Assembly (NCBI RefSeq): GCF_000245015.1
Contig: NZ_JH600070.1
Location: forward strand, 124,001 to 188,000
Source of the DNA: Beggiatoa alba B18LD
Lineage (GTDB): Bacteria; Pseudomonadota; Gammaproteobacteria; Beggiatoales; Beggiatoaceae
Length of the DNA stretch: 64,000 bases
Direction of reading: 5' to 3'
In this document: in pieces, positions 1-9,159 of the stretch
How the letters are laid out: each line of letters begins with the position of its first letter
Numbering within the stretch: position 1 is the first letter of the stretch
Translations under genes and position numbers: made by a program
The notes under the pieces: model-generated
Told to the model about the DNA's origin: nothing
What the model saw: only the letters and a program-made list of their open reading frames with translations
Database searches by the model: none

Positions 1-722
1 TTGTCTGCTTGTAATAAGTCGTTTAATACGGAGATTTCGCGGAAGGCTTGGGCAAGACGAGATTCTTGTTGATTAATGCGTTTTACAACAAACCACATGA
101 TAAGACTTGATAATACAAGCGCAATACAGCCTAGTATCAGCATTTGTATGAGGGTTGCGTGATAGGCGTGGCTTGCTTCCTCTGCTGATTTTTTAGCTTC
201 AAGTTCGCGGGCGGTGCGGATAGTTTGCAATTCATCCATGACTTGATTGCTCATAGATTGCGCTTGTAAAACGAGCAGACGGGCTTTGTCGGATGAGCCT
301 ATTCGTGATAATTCAACGACTTGATTAAGAATCGTTTGCCCTTTTTCTAATAGGTTTTTTTGTGAGTCTAGCAATTGTCTTTCAAGTGGGGAAATATCCA
401 GTTGATAAAGTTGCGTTTTTGCCTCAATAAATAGCCCAGCATACGCGCTGTAACGTTCCCATTCTGCTTCTATCTCAAAAGGGTCTGTTAAGTTTGTAAT
501 GGTATGAACGCTTAACATTCGCTCTCGCACCATATCGCGCATTTGTGTGATTAATTGGGATTTAACATTGTTATTTCTCACTAATTTTTCTAGCTCTGTA
601 TTTAAAGCGGTTAGGTTTTTAATACCGATTAAGGTTGCAAGGCTTAAAATCAATAGAACACCCATAAATCCTAAAAGCACAAGTGCTGCCTGTCTGCGAG
701 AAAGTACGTTATGGTGTGTCAT
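1..722 (-). CDS. Membrane sensor protein, N-terminal part (3' end outside window)
   Basis: An uninterrupted minus-strand frame begins with ATG at 720-722 and stays open to the window edge, giving about 240 residues. Residues about 10-35 form one membrane helix (AALVLLGFMGVLLILSLATL), a helical Gln/Glu-rich periplasmic stretch follows, and a second helix lies at about 189-211 (MLILGCIALVLSSLIMWFVV). After it comes a charged coiled-coil start (RINQQESRLAQAFREIS). This is the layout of four-helix-bundle sensor inputs found on chemoreceptors, histidine kinases and diguanylate cyclases. The output domain lies beyond base 1, so its class cannot be read. The frame is visible only by direct translation because the stop codon is missing. 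Confidence 0.72.
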   Translation of the reverse strand, partial: MTHHNVLSRRQAALVLLGFMGVLLILSLATLIGIKNLTALNTELEKLVRNNNVKSQLITQMRDMVRERMLSVHTITNLTDPFEIEAEWERYSAYAGLFIEAKTQLYQLDISPLERQLLDSQKNLLEKGQTILNQVVELSRIGSSDKARLLVLQAQSMSNQVMDELQTIRTARELEAKKSAEEASHAYHATLIQMLILGCIALVLSSLIMWFVVKRINQQESRLAQAFREISVLNDLLQAD

Positions 723-849
723 GAGCGTCTATATATAATGAATTAGGGTGTATGCATGGATAGGGAGATAGGGTTAACTCACCTTTTTTTGATAAGGTTA
801 TATCAATATTTAATTATTATAAATAAAACGAATACCTTTATAGATTTTT

Positions 850-2196
850 TTAATAGTTTTTTTCTATGGTTTCAACCCGTTGTGTGGGTATATTTTGACC
901 ATTCACATTTAACCTATTATTTTTCCAAGTAATCTCTGTTTTATACTGTTGATTTGTTTGTGTCGCAATTAATAAACCTTGTTTTTCCCAATGTTGCAAG
1001 CGTGCTTCGATTATCGTAGCGGATACTGCCTCTGGTGTTAGCCAATAGTATGTGATTGTTTGTATTAGTTTATTTAAAAATGGTTTAGGGGCTTCTAATG
1101 AGAATTCATAGATAAAGTTTGTGGGGAGTGTGTTTAGGGTGAAAATGGATACAGAAGGTAAGTTATCTATATGAACCTTCAATTGCGCATTCACCGTGCC
1201 TGCATCAGTCAGTGCGCTTAGTTCGCTAATATTGACAGTAGGATTATGTTTTAAAAGTGGAATTCCATCTCTCATCATTATTCCCAAAAGCCAAAAATTC
1301 AGTTGTGTTGGCGAGGTAAATTGTAAATTTTGTAATTGATTTAGTTGAACAATAATATTTTGCAAACTTTCTTTATGTATTTGATTTAAATCTAAAACAA
1401 TTTTTACATTTTGATAGTTATGCGTGTTTAATTGTAATTGTTTGCTGGTTATCAAAAATTGTAGATTTAAGTAGGTATCATTCGGTACATTATAACTATT
1501 GATAGTTAATTCACTTAGTTGAATTTTTCCTATGAATGGATTAGTTAGCGTTAATGTGCCAATTTGTAAATGACCATGTCCTAGTAATAGATGGGCAATG
1601 CTTTCTTCTACTGTTGCTTGTAATTGTAAGTCTTGGATTGTTAATTCGCCTAACTTGGATTGGCTGTGTAATGCGGGTAATTTCAAGGTTGTACTGGCAA
1701 GATGTCCCGTTTGGCTTAAATTAACTTCACCTGTTAGCCCTTGCCATTGCATTGCATTATCTGCTTGTTGCAAGCGTAATCGTTCCATGTTCAACGTATT
1801 GTTGACATCACCATTGGCTTGTAATTCGGTACGAATAAAAAACGGGCTTGCTTGTCCTGTGAGTTGATTAGGTGGGGTATTATTGGATAAATCTGCTTGA
1901 ATATAGGTATAAATTACGGCGGGTTTTAGCGGTAAAAATCCATGTTCGATTTGATGTGTTAGCGTAATTGTTTGTACTGTGTCGTTTGCTTCGCGTAGTA
2001 ATAATGTTGATTCAGCCGTTGAATTTAACCAACCGCGTTGGTAATTGCTGTTGACGATTTTTAAATTATCAGGCAATTGCATTGAAATGAGCGTAAATTG
2101 CTCTTCAGCTTTAATTCCTGTGATATAAGGGATTAAGCCACTGATTATCAGTAGAAAAATACTGAATATTAAGAAAATACGGGGCTTTTTCATCAT
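850..2196 (-). CDS. DUF945 (YdgA-like) family protein
   Basis: A 448-residue protein with one N-terminal membrane helix (about residues 6-28, IFLIFSIFLLIISGLIPYIT) and a long periplasmic region rich in beta-strand-like segments. The opening pattern of helix, short polar stretch, then YQRGWLNSTAES is the hallmark of the DUF945 family (E. coli YdgA/YihF), whose biochemical role is poorly known. The start may be either of two adjacent ATG codons (2196 or 2193); no good ribosome binding site precedes either. It stands alone: the neighbouring minus-strand kinase gene ends 237 bases upstream beyond a terminator-like hairpin. The family call is firm; no function is claimed. Confidence 0.8.
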   Translation of the reverse strand: MMKKPRIFLIFSIFLLIISGLIPYITGIKAEEQFTLISMQLPDNLKIVNSNYQRGWLNSTAESTLLLREANDTVQTITLTHQIEHGFLPLKPAVIYTYIQADLSNNTPPNQLTGQASPFFIRTELQANGDVNNTLNMERLRLQQADNAMQWQGLTGEVNLSQTGHLASTTLKLPALHSQSKLGELTIQDLQLQATVEESIAHLLLGHGHLQIGTLTLTNPFIGKIQLSELTINSYNVPNDTYLNLQFLITSKQLQLNTHNYQNVKIVLDLNQIHKESLQNIIVQLNQLQNLQFTSPTQLNFWLLGIMMRDGIPLLKHNPTVNISELSALTDAGTVNAQLKVHIDNLPSVSIFTLNTLPTNFIYEFSLEAPKPFLNKLIQTITYYWLTPEAVSATIIEARLQHWEKQGLLIATQTNQQYKTEITWKNNRLNVNGQNIPTQRVETIEKNY

Positions 2197-2263
2197 GAGA
2201 ATGGTTCATGTGTAAAGGTAATAATTTTTAAGTTTATTAAAAGATTAAGGCTTTATCAAAAAA

Positions 2264-2353
2264 TATAGTAAACGTACCATAAAGTGATTTAAATTTAGGA
2301 CTGGCAGTCCTGTGAAGACTGCCAGTCCTCCGCGCTGTTTTATAGTGCGTTTA
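2264..2353. repeat. Family B palindromic repeat, full copy
   Basis: The core reads GGACTGGCAGTCCT, a short spacer, then AGACTGCCAGTCCT, forming a strong hairpin. It is flanked by ends that are themselves inverted: AGTAAACGTACCATAAA on the left and TTTATAGTGCGTTTA on the right. Related copies are at 14911-14986 and 36161-36235, with core-only copies near 19629 and 63908. Complementary outer ends plus an inner hairpin suggest a small non-autonomous mobile or REP-like element. Confidence 0.75.
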
Positions 2354-2369
2354 GTTGGCTGTTTTATAG

Positions 2370-2410
2370 TATAAAACCTGATAGATGAAGCTCTATCAGG
2401 TTTTTTTTAA
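2370..2410 (-). terminator. Rho-independent terminator downstream of the CHASE kinase gene
   Basis: AAAACCTGATAGA and its complement TCTATCAGGTTTT flank a short loop just after the stop of the minus-strand kinase gene at 2434. The run of T/A on both sides makes it potentially bidirectional. Confidence 0.65.
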
Positions 2411-2433
2411 GGATAATACGGCTAAGAGAGGGA

Positions 2434-4263
2434 TTAGGTCGGTAAGTAGAAATTGAAAATTGTGCCTTCTTGTTCAGCTTTTTCAATATCAATATCAACC
2501 CGTCCGCCCATTAGTCGCCATAAATGTGCGCTGATGAGTAAACCCATCCGAATGCCTTTTTCAGAGGTTGCCGTTTCGGCACGCGCAAGACGCTCAAGGA
2601 AGCGGTCACGTTGTTCAACTGTCATGAGGCTCTTAAGGTGGGACTTAATCGCAAAGTGCAAGCCGATTTTGCCTTCATGTAAGGCTTCACGTCGTACAGA
2701 AAAGGTAATCTGACTACTTTCACTTAAATCAGACATATGATTTAACAGGTTGATTAAAATCTGATGCAAACGTGTGGAGTCAACTTTGATAGTGCCAATA
2801 TTTTCAGGACAATCGATGGTCAACTGGTTATTGTTTTTCTTCATCAATGGCCCTGCAATATTTGCAACTTCTTGCATCACTTCTACAACGTTGTATAAAC
2901 CAATATGTAGTTCAATTTTACCCGATTTGATTTTTGATAAGTCTAAAATCCCTTCACTTAACGACAGCAAGTATTTGGCTGAGGTATGAATTTTATCAAT
3001 ATCTTGGGTAATAAGGGGGTTGTCTAAATCGTCTGCATCTTCTGTGAGCAATTCACTGTAGCCGATAATGGCATTTAACGGTGTGCGCAGTTGATGGCTC
3101 ATATTTGCTAGGAAGCTAGATTGCGATTGATTCGCCGCTTCGGCTAATTCTGCTAAACGATACGCGCGATGAATAAAGGCGTAGAAATATCCTGCAAATA
3201 GACTCGTAATTAATAAGCCTAAACATAAGACACCTAACGCTTGCCAACCTTCGCCAGTTACTAAGTTATAACCTGGAGAAGGGGTGCAAACAACTTCCCA
3301 GTGTTGTCCTGCACTGGTAAAGCGGCTAGTCACTTGGAAAGCGGGTGGGGCTTCGCTAAATAATTCTTCTTCGGTTAAACGGTTTAAAATATCGTCTTCA
3401 ATATCACCTGGGTAGTAGTATAAAAACTGTGGCGAGTTGGCATCTGTTACTTGGAAAACGCGAATATCAACGGGGCGTGGTTCTAAATAACTCGCCATTT
3501 CAATGTCTAAAATATCGCCCAGTTGGTAAATGCCAACAACAAAGCCTTGTAAGGCTTCACGTCGTTTTTCAATACTATCAATAACAATATCTTGTCTATA
3601 AATGGGTAAAAAGATAGCTAATCCATATAAGTTAGAATCATCCACAAATAACATATCAGGAATGGCTTGAATTTCTCCTGTATCTCGCACAGTCTGTAAT
3701 ACTTTTTCAACTTTTGGATAACTGGCGATGTCAAACCCTAATCCATTCAAATTGCGACGCTTAGGCTCAATATATAAGAAGGGATAATATTCTGGACGTG
3801 TTAATGCGGGCACTAACTGGCTTTTTTCAGTGACTTCTACCGTATCATATTGAACAATACGGTAATTAGGTTGATATTGACGTGCTTGTTGTTCAAAATC
3901 TGTTTTGCCTTCTGTGGCAACACGAGGAATCCATGTGACCGCTTTTAAGGCGGGTTGTTGCGCTAGAACACTTTGTGAAAAGCGGTTAAAGGTTGTGGTG
4001 TCAATATTATTACCATTTGCCCGAAACAGGTTTTGAAAGGTTTGCAACACTTTCCAATGTAAGGCAAACGCCCGTTCAATGGCTAATGCGCGGTCTTCGG
4101 CGGGTTTTGTAAACTCACTTTGAATCTTGCGTTGTTCCCATTCCAGTGTGATGTAGTACATAACAACAGACAACACTATCCCTATACTCAGGGTTAAAAT
4201 AACGGGCATGTAACGTTGCCATATCAACAAACTGGTATTTATTAATTTTTTCTGTAATTCCAT
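2434..4263 (-). CDS. CHASE-domain sensor histidine kinase with degenerate ATPase domain
   Basis: I start at the ATG at 4263 (609 residues) because GGAG lies seven bases upstream; the same frame stays open 26 codons further to 4341, without a binding site or a sensible topology. Order: membrane helix about 19-40, CHASE-type extracytoplasmic domain about 60-330, second helix about 341-364, HisKA with His390 in SHQLRTPLNAI, then an ATPase-like C-terminus ending FYLPT. The HisKA box is intact. In the ATPase domain the Mg-binding Asn of the N box is apparently replaced (NLLNHM), no DxGxG box is recognisable, and the second Gly box is reduced to KGIRMGL. It may therefore accept phosphate or bind a partner rather than autophosphorylate. 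No response regulator gene adjoins it. Confidence 0.82.
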   Translation of the reverse strand: MELQKKLINTSLLIWQRYMPVILTLSIGIVLSVVMYYITLEWEQRKIQSEFTKPAEDRALAIERAFALHWKVLQTFQNLFRANGNNIDTTTFNRFSQSVLAQQPALKAVTWIPRVATEGKTDFEQQARQYQPNYRIVQYDTVEVTEKSQLVPALTRPEYYPFLYIEPKRRNLNGLGFDIASYPKVEKVLQTVRDTGEIQAIPDMLFVDDSNLYGLAIFLPIYRQDIVIDSIEKRREALQGFVVGIYQLGDILDIEMASYLEPRPVDIRVFQVTDANSPQFLYYYPGDIEDDILNRLTEEELFSEAPPAFQVTSRFTSAGQHWEVVCTPSPGYNLVTGEGWQALGVLCLGLLITSLFAGYFYAFIHRAYRLAELAEAANQSQSSFLANMSHQLRTPLNAIIGYSELLTEDADDLDNPLITQDIDKIHTSAKYLLSLSEGILDLSKIKSGKIELHIGLYNVVEVMQEVANIAGPLMKKNNNQLTIDCPENIGTIKVDSTRLHQILINLLNHMSDLSESSQITFSVRREALHEGKIGLHFAIKSHLKSLMTVEQRDRFLERLARAETATSEKGIRMGLLISAHLWRLMGGRVDIDIEKAEQEGTIFNFYLPT

Positions 4264-4827
4264 GAGAAGGCTCCAAATCAGTACGTATTGTTCTATTGTT
4301 TTCTTGTCGTTATTCTCAAGGTTGGGCAAGATTTGTACCAAATGATGAGATATTAAATAGATATTCCGCTTTTTGCTTATCGGGTTTAGTAGTCTATCTT
4401 ATTTTACTACGAGAATCTGGAAACAAATCGCTACAATTTATTTTATTCTTTTCCCCTGTATAGCCAAAATTTTGACAAACTGTCATGAACTGAGAATTTT
4501 TTAACGGATAGCAATTAAGGCTAGCTTAATAACGAATTATGAATGGTTGAGTAGTTTTTAACTATCTAATTTATTTTAAATATTTCTAGTAATGTTTTAT
4601 TCTGGTGTGGCACACTTTATAAATATCAATCAGCATATTTCTTCACTTAATCTGTTTGTATAACAATTCTGACTGTATTAAATATCTGTCGTGATATAGT
4701 AACCCACAGTATGACAAGCCTACCGCATCAACAGTTAAAGTGTTTGATAGCATCACTCAGGACTTGCATTGTTCCCTACCGCCAAAACTGTAATTATTCA
4801 CTGCCTCAGTGCCTAAAGGGTATTGAA
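4264..4827. other. Divergent intergenic region, no gene seen
   Basis: This 564-base AT-rich spacer separates the minus-strand kinase from the plus-strand patatin gene and must hold both promoters. In-frame extensions of both neighbours reach into it (to 4341 and 4711) but lack ribosome binding sites and would displace the membrane helix or signal peptide. I found no convincing promoter hexamer pair, RNA gene or repeat. Confidence 0.5.
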
Positions 4828-7134
4828 ATGATGGTCATTCGCGTTTGTACTCCACTCATTTTTGCTTGTATTTATCTTCTATTATTTGTTTTACAACCTG
4901 TTGAAGCGGGCGAACATGCCGCAACAACCATGCAAACAACTGCCACAAAATCCACACGTGCTGTTGTACAACCTAAAGCGGTTACTGCATCTCCGACTCA
5001 TCCTAAAATCGGTATTGCACTGTCAGGCGGAGGTGCACGCGGTATGGCGCATATTGGCGTATTAAAAGCGTTAGAAGAACTACATGTTCCCATTGATTAT
5101 ATTGCAGGCACTAGTATGGGTAGCGTGGTCGGCGGGTTATACGCGAGTGGTCTGAGCACTGAAGATTTAACAAAAGCCGCTTTCGATATCGATTGGGCGG
5201 GCATGTTTCGCAGTGAACCCGATAGGGAACAACTCACTTATCGAGAAAAACAAAATCAACGCCGATTATTTAGTTTAGAGGCTGGTGTTAGCGAGCAAGG
5301 CTTATCCGTTCCGAGTGGTTTTATTGGTGCGCAAGATTTATTTCTTAACTTACGCTATATGACACAAGACCTCTATGTCGATAGCTTTGACCAGTTACCT
5401 ATCCCTTTTAAAGCAGTCGCTACCGATTTAAATTCTGGCGAAGCCGTTTTATTAGAAAAAGGCGATTTAGCCCTTGCTTTGCGTGCCTCAATGGCGGTGC
5501 CGTTTGCGTTTTCACCTGTAGAAATTGATGGCAAAGTGCTGGTTGATGGCGGAATTTTAGACAATATTCCTACAGATGTTGTCAAACAAATGGGGGCAAA
5601 TTTAGTCATTGCCATCAATATTGAAACCCCGCTTGAAAAAATTGAAGCCAATAGCTCCTATTTAACGGTTGCAAAACAATCGCTCTATGTCTCCCTGATT
5701 CAAAATAGTCGTAAAGCCATGAAAGATGCAGACATGGTGATTATTCCTGATATCGATGAATACAGTTCAACCGATTTTAATAAAGCAGCAGGATTGATTG
5801 AGAAAGGCTACGAAGCGACAATGAAAAAACGCGATTTACTCGCCGTATTCGCCTTAAGCCCTGAAGAATATGCAGAATATAAAGCCAAACTTCGCAGTAA
5901 AGCCACTTACTTTAAACCTTTTCATAATAATGCTGTTATTCCTGTAGAAGTCAGTTTTTCAGGTAATCAACGCACTAGCAGTAAAATTTTAATAGCGAAA
6001 GCGGAACATTTAGTTGGCAAACCCATTTCAAAAGAAGATATAGAACATGTCACCCGTCGCATTATGTCCCTCAATGAATTTGAACAAGTTTCTTATAAAA
6101 TTGAAAAAACGACCGATGGTCATGACAAAATTAATTTTGAAGTGAAAGAAAAAAGTTGGGGCTCAGATTATCTCCGTTTCGGTTTTAACGCTTCTACAAC
6201 CTTCGATGATAAATCCGACTTTAACCTACTGGTTCGTCATGAACGACTTAATATGAATGCGTTAGGCGGTGAATGGATTAACGAACTAACTGCAGGCACA
6301 AATTACAGCTTTAAAACCCAACTCTATCAACCCTTAGACTATAAACAACGCTTTTTCGTTGAACCTTATGCTGGTTGGCTACGCACTTTTCCCTCGATTT
6401 TTAGGAATAAACAAGGCATTGGAGAATATGACATCAACGGCTTAGAGTTTGGCGGCAATGTGGGCGTGAATATCAGCAATGTCGCGGTTATCAAATTAGG
6501 AATACAACATGACCAACTTTCCTACGATGTCCGCTTAGGCAAGGCTGAAGAATTACCCACAGGCAATTTTAACCGCACAGGGGTTGTGCTAGACATGGGC
6601 TATGATGATTTAGATGACCGTATTTTCTCCCTACGTGGGACAAAAGTGCGAATTATTGGGCATCAATATGAAGACTCTTTAGGCTCTGATGCGGATTATC
6701 AAACCCTCTCCGTTTACTTCCGCCAACACCTCCCCATGGGCGACCAAGCCACACTGATGGCAGATATAAACTTTGATTCAACCTTAAATTCTAACGCGCC
6801 TGCTTATGAAAGCTTTAGCGCGGGCGGAATTAATTTACTTGCAGGCTATCCAGAAGGCGATATCGGTGGACAACACGCCTTAGTCCTAAAAGTGGGAGGA
6901 CTCTTCAAATTTAAATCATTACAACAATATATCCCTGGAGATGTTCGCTTATTAACCTCACTCCACGCAGGCAACGCATGGGACAGATTAGAAGATGTTC
7001 AAGTGAATGATTTACTTTTTGGTGGATTGGGCGCAGTTGTTTGGGATAGCCCGCTAGGCATGGTTTTACTCGGAACAGGTTACACTGAAGCAGGCAGTAT
7101 GCGCTTCCTGCTCTCACTGGGAAACCTGTTTTAA
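4828..7134 (+). CDS. Patatin-like phospholipase with POTRA and outer-membrane barrel (type Vd autotransporter, PlpD-like)
   Basis: The start at 4828 is chosen because AAAGGG precedes it and the protein then begins with a signal peptide (cleavage near PVEA, residues 24-27). An open extension back to 4711 would bury that signal. Predicted length 768 residues. The patatin domain carries the oxyanion loop SGGGARG (66-72), nucleophile Ser96 in GTSMGS and catalytic Asp240 in VDGG, so the Ser-Asp dyad is intact. A POTRA-like segment follows (about 375-450), then a BamA/surface-antigen-type beta barrel whose final residue is Phe (LLSLGNLF), as in outer-membrane porins. This architecture matches PlpD of Pseudomonas, a phospholipase A that exports its own passenger. 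Expected location: outer membrane with the lipase exposed or released. Confidence 0.92.
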   Translation: MMVIRVCTPLIFACIYLLLFVLQPVEAGEHAATTMQTTATKSTRAVVQPKAVTASPTHPKIGIALSGGGARGMAHIGVLKALEELHVPIDYIAGTSMGSVVGGLYASGLSTEDLTKAAFDIDWAGMFRSEPDREQLTYREKQNQRRLFSLEAGVSEQGLSVPSGFIGAQDLFLNLRYMTQDLYVDSFDQLPIPFKAVATDLNSGEAVLLEKGDLALALRASMAVPFAFSPVEIDGKVLVDGGILDNIPTDVVKQMGANLVIAINIETPLEKIEANSSYLTVAKQSLYVSLIQNSRKAMKDADMVIIPDIDEYSSTDFNKAAGLIEKGYEATMKKRDLLAVFALSPEEYAEYKAKLRSKATYFKPFHNNAVIPVEVSFSGNQRTSSKILIAKAEHLVGKPISKEDIEHVTRRIMSLNEFEQVSYKIEKTTDGHDKINFEVKEKSWGSDYLRFGFNASTTFDDKSDFNLLVRHERLNMNALGGEWINELTAGTNYSFKTQLYQPLDYKQRFFVEPYAGWLRTFPSIFRNKQGIGEYDINGLEFGGNVGVNISNVAVIKLGIQHDQLSYDVRLGKAEELPTGNFNRTGVVLDMGYDDLDDRIFSLRGTKVRIIGHQYEDSLGSDADYQTLSVYFRQHLPMGDQATLMADINFDSTLNSNAPAYESFSAGGINLLAGYPEGDIGGQHALVLKVGGLFKFKSLQQYIPGDVRLLTSLHAGNAWDRLEDVQVNDLLFGGLGAVVWDSPLGMVLLGTGYTEAGSMRFLLSLGNLF

Positions 7135-7169
7135 CACGGTTTATTTAAACAGATGAACGGGGTAGCCTT

Positions 7170-7805
7170 ATGACGGAACTTGAAAATGTTTTTAAAAACA
7201 ATGAAAAGTGGATAGCCGAAAAACTATCAATCGACCCTGATTACTTCAACCGATTATCACAAGGGCAAACCCCTGAAATTCTTTATATTGGTTGCTCTGA
7301 CAGTCGAGTGACTGCGGAAGAACTGATGGGTGTTCAACCAGGTGAAGTATTTGTACATCGCAATATTGCCAACATGGTGATTAGTATTGATTTAAACATC
7401 ATGTCTGTCCTTAACTACGCGATTAAACACCTGAAAGTAAAATATGTCGTTGTCTGTGGACACTACTGCTGTGGCGGGGTCAAAGCCGCCATGCAATCGC
7501 AAGACTTAGGGATTTTAAACCCATGGCTTAGAAATATCCGCGATGTTTACCGACTACACAAAAAAGAATTAAACGCTATTACTGACGAAAACCAACGTTA
7601 CAACCGATTAATTGAACTCAACGTTCAAGAACAATGTATCAACCTCATTAAAACCGCTGCTGTACAACAAGCCTATAAAGAAAGAGGCTTAACCGTACAT
7701 GGTTGGGTTTTTGACATTTATACGGGAAAACTGATTGATTTAAAAATAGATTTCAAAAAAATCTTAAAAGACATTATGGAAATCTACGATTTAGGTATCA
7801 AATAA
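7170..7805 (+). CDS. can: Beta-class carbonic anhydrase
   Basis: A 211-residue cytoplasmic enzyme interconverting CO2 and bicarbonate. The zinc ligands are present: Cys42 with the Asp44/Arg46 dyad in CSDSRV, and His98/Cys101 in CGHYCCGG. HRNIAN at about 63-68 is also diagnostic. Length and motif spacing match E. coli Can. It follows the patatin gene by 35 bases on the same strand and precedes a metallo-beta-lactamase gene by 43, so the three could be cotranscribed, though the functions do not obviously connect. A gamma-class carbonic anhydrase-like gene lies about 0.8 kb further on, on the other strand. Confidence 0.95.
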   Translation: MTELENVFKNNEKWIAEKLSIDPDYFNRLSQGQTPEILYIGCSDSRVTAEELMGVQPGEVFVHRNIANMVISIDLNIMSVLNYAIKHLKVKYVVVCGHYCCGGVKAAMQSQDLGILNPWLRNIRDVYRLHKKELNAITDENQRYNRLIELNVQEQCINLIKTAAVQQAYKERGLTVHGWVFDIYTGKLIDLKIDFKKILKDIMEIYDLGIK

Positions 7806-7848
7806 TCCTTAATATTCGCCAATTCCCCCAATATCAGGAGTTTCACCG

Positions 7849-8544
7849 ATGACAACGGAACAACCTTTTTCAATAACAGCCCTAGAATTAGGACCGATGG
7901 AAAATTTTATTTACCTCATCCGTGACCACGCCACTAACCGCGCCGCTGTCGTCGACCCTGCTTGGGACGTGCCTGCCATTATCGCTGCTGCACAAGCCCA
8001 ACAAATCCAAATTACCGATGTTTTACTGACCCACAGCCATCAAGACCATATCAACGGCTTAAATGCATTATTAAAAGTCTATGACGCACAAATTCACTTA
8101 CTCAAACCTGAAGCACAATTTTGGGGCAATTATTTAGACTTACCGACATTGCATCACGGTGGCGATGTGATCCAACTGGGAAAAACTGATATAGACGTTT
8201 GGCACACACCAGGGCATACACCCGGCTCAGCCTGTTACCACTTAGGTGGAAATATTATTACAGGGGATACCCTATTTGTTTTCGGCTGTGGACGTTGCGA
8301 CTTAAAAGGCGGTAATCCAGAACAAATGTTTCATACCCTTAAACACATGGGCAGTGCCTTATCAGCAGATACCGTTATCCACCCCGGACATAACTACGCC
8401 CAAAAAACCACGACGACTATCGCAGAACAACTCGCGGGCAACCCCTTCATGCACTTTGATAAAGTCAATGATTTTGTTGAATATCGAATGCACATCCATG
8501 ACAAAATCCGCGATGCGCCCTATATGGCAGTGCCAAAGGCTTAA
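7849..8544 (+). CDS. Metallo-beta-lactamase-fold hydrolase, glyoxalase II/ETHE1-like
   Basis: A 231-residue protein with the metal-binding motif THSHQDH (His62, His64, Asp66, His67), a second histidine site in HTPGHTPGS and the bridging Asp in TGDTLFVFGCGRCD. The GDTLF..GCGR segment is shared by hydroxyacylglutathione hydrolases and persulfide dioxygenases. The C-terminus (DFVEYRMHIHDKIRDAPYM) is not the classical GloB tail, so I cannot separate thioester hydrolase from persulfide dioxygenase or a generic hydrolase. In a sulfur-oxidising cell the persulfide role would be attractive, but that is inference. AGGAG eight bases before the ATG supports the start. Confidence 0.85.
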   Translation: MTTEQPFSITALELGPMENFIYLIRDHATNRAAVVDPAWDVPAIIAAAQAQQIQITDVLLTHSHQDHINGLNALLKVYDAQIHLLKPEAQFWGNYLDLPTLHHGGDVIQLGKTDIDVWHTPGHTPGSACYHLGGNIITGDTLFVFGCGRCDLKGGNPEQMFHTLKHMGSALSADTVIHPGHNYAQKTTTTIAEQLAGNPFMHFDKVNDFVEYRMHIHDKIRDAPYMAVPKA

Positions 8545-8562
8545 CGACAACTATAAATTGAT

Positions 8563-8620
8563 TATCTGAATCAGGATTTTCAGGATTAAACGCTTAACTT
8601 GTGAGTCCCGATTCAGACAA
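8563..8620. repeat. Partial family A repeat (inner arms only) between convergent genes
   Basis: TCTGAATCAGGA and its near complement TCCCGATTCAGA flank a short loop, corresponding to the inner GTCTGAATCAGAATT/AATTCTGATTCAGAC arms of family A. The outer arms and the AGACCTGCTAGG hairpin are missing. It sits between the 3' ends of two convergent genes and could fold in either transcript. Confidence 0.6.
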
Positions 8621-8628
8621 ATTAACCA

Positions 8629-9150
8629 CTAAACCTGCTTTAAACCCGTCAAATACCGCTTAAAATTCTCCACATAATGCGTGGCAGACTTCTGCAAGCC
8701 GAGAACTTCCGCATCAGTCACCATCCGTTTTACCTGTGCAGGACTCCCAACCACCAGCGAATTATCAGGAATCACTTTTCCCTCAGCTACTAACGCATTT
8801 GCCCCAATAATACAATTTTTCCCAATCTTCGCATTGTTCAAAATGACTGCATTAATTCCAATCAAACTATTATCACCTATCGTACAACCATGTAACATCG
8901 CCAAATGCCCCACCGTCACACCTTTCCCAATCGTTAGCGGGACACCTTTATCCGTATGCAATACAGATCCATCCTGAATATTCGTATCTTCACCAATCAC
9001 AATTGGCTCATTATCGCCACGAATAACCACGTTAAACCAAATACTCACCTGATTATGCAACACCACCGAACCGATAACCGTCGCATTTCCCGCAATAAAA
9101 TGACTATCCCCCACTAACTGCACTTTCCGCTCATCTAACTGATACAGCAT
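8629..9150 (-). CDS. Gamma-carbonic anhydrase family protein (YrdA-like hexapeptide protein)
   Basis: A 173-residue left-handed beta-helix protein: successive hexapeptide turns such as [24 protein letters not shown] and IGKNCI run from about residue 20 to 140. The metal-ligand histidines of the family can be seen in VLHTD and [10 protein letters not shown]. The family includes true gamma-carbonic anhydrases and inactive relatives such as YrdA, so activity is uncertain. The start is well supported by GGAGGAAATA before the ATG. That binding site lies across the end of argE, only nine bases away, so the two genes form an operon with coupled translation likely. Confidence 0.9.
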   Translation of the reverse strand: MLYQLDERKVQLVGDSHFIAGNATVIGSVVLHNQVSIWFNVVIRGDNEPIVIGEDTNIQDGSVLHTDKGVPLTIGKGVTVGHLAMLHGCTIGDNSLIGINAVILNNAKIGKNCIIGANALVAEGKVIPDNSLVVGSPAQVKRMVTDAEVLGLQKSATHYVENFKRYLTGLKQV

Positions 9151-9159
9151 TATTTCCTC

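Noticed and set aside
4264-4341. Longer start for the CHASE kinase
   Set aside because: No ribosome site at 4341, whereas ATG 4263 has GGAG at seven bases and places the membrane helix sensibly.
4711-4827. Longer start for the patatin autotransporter
   Set aside because: It would put about 39 residues in front of a clear signal peptide; ATG 4828 has AAAGGG upstream.
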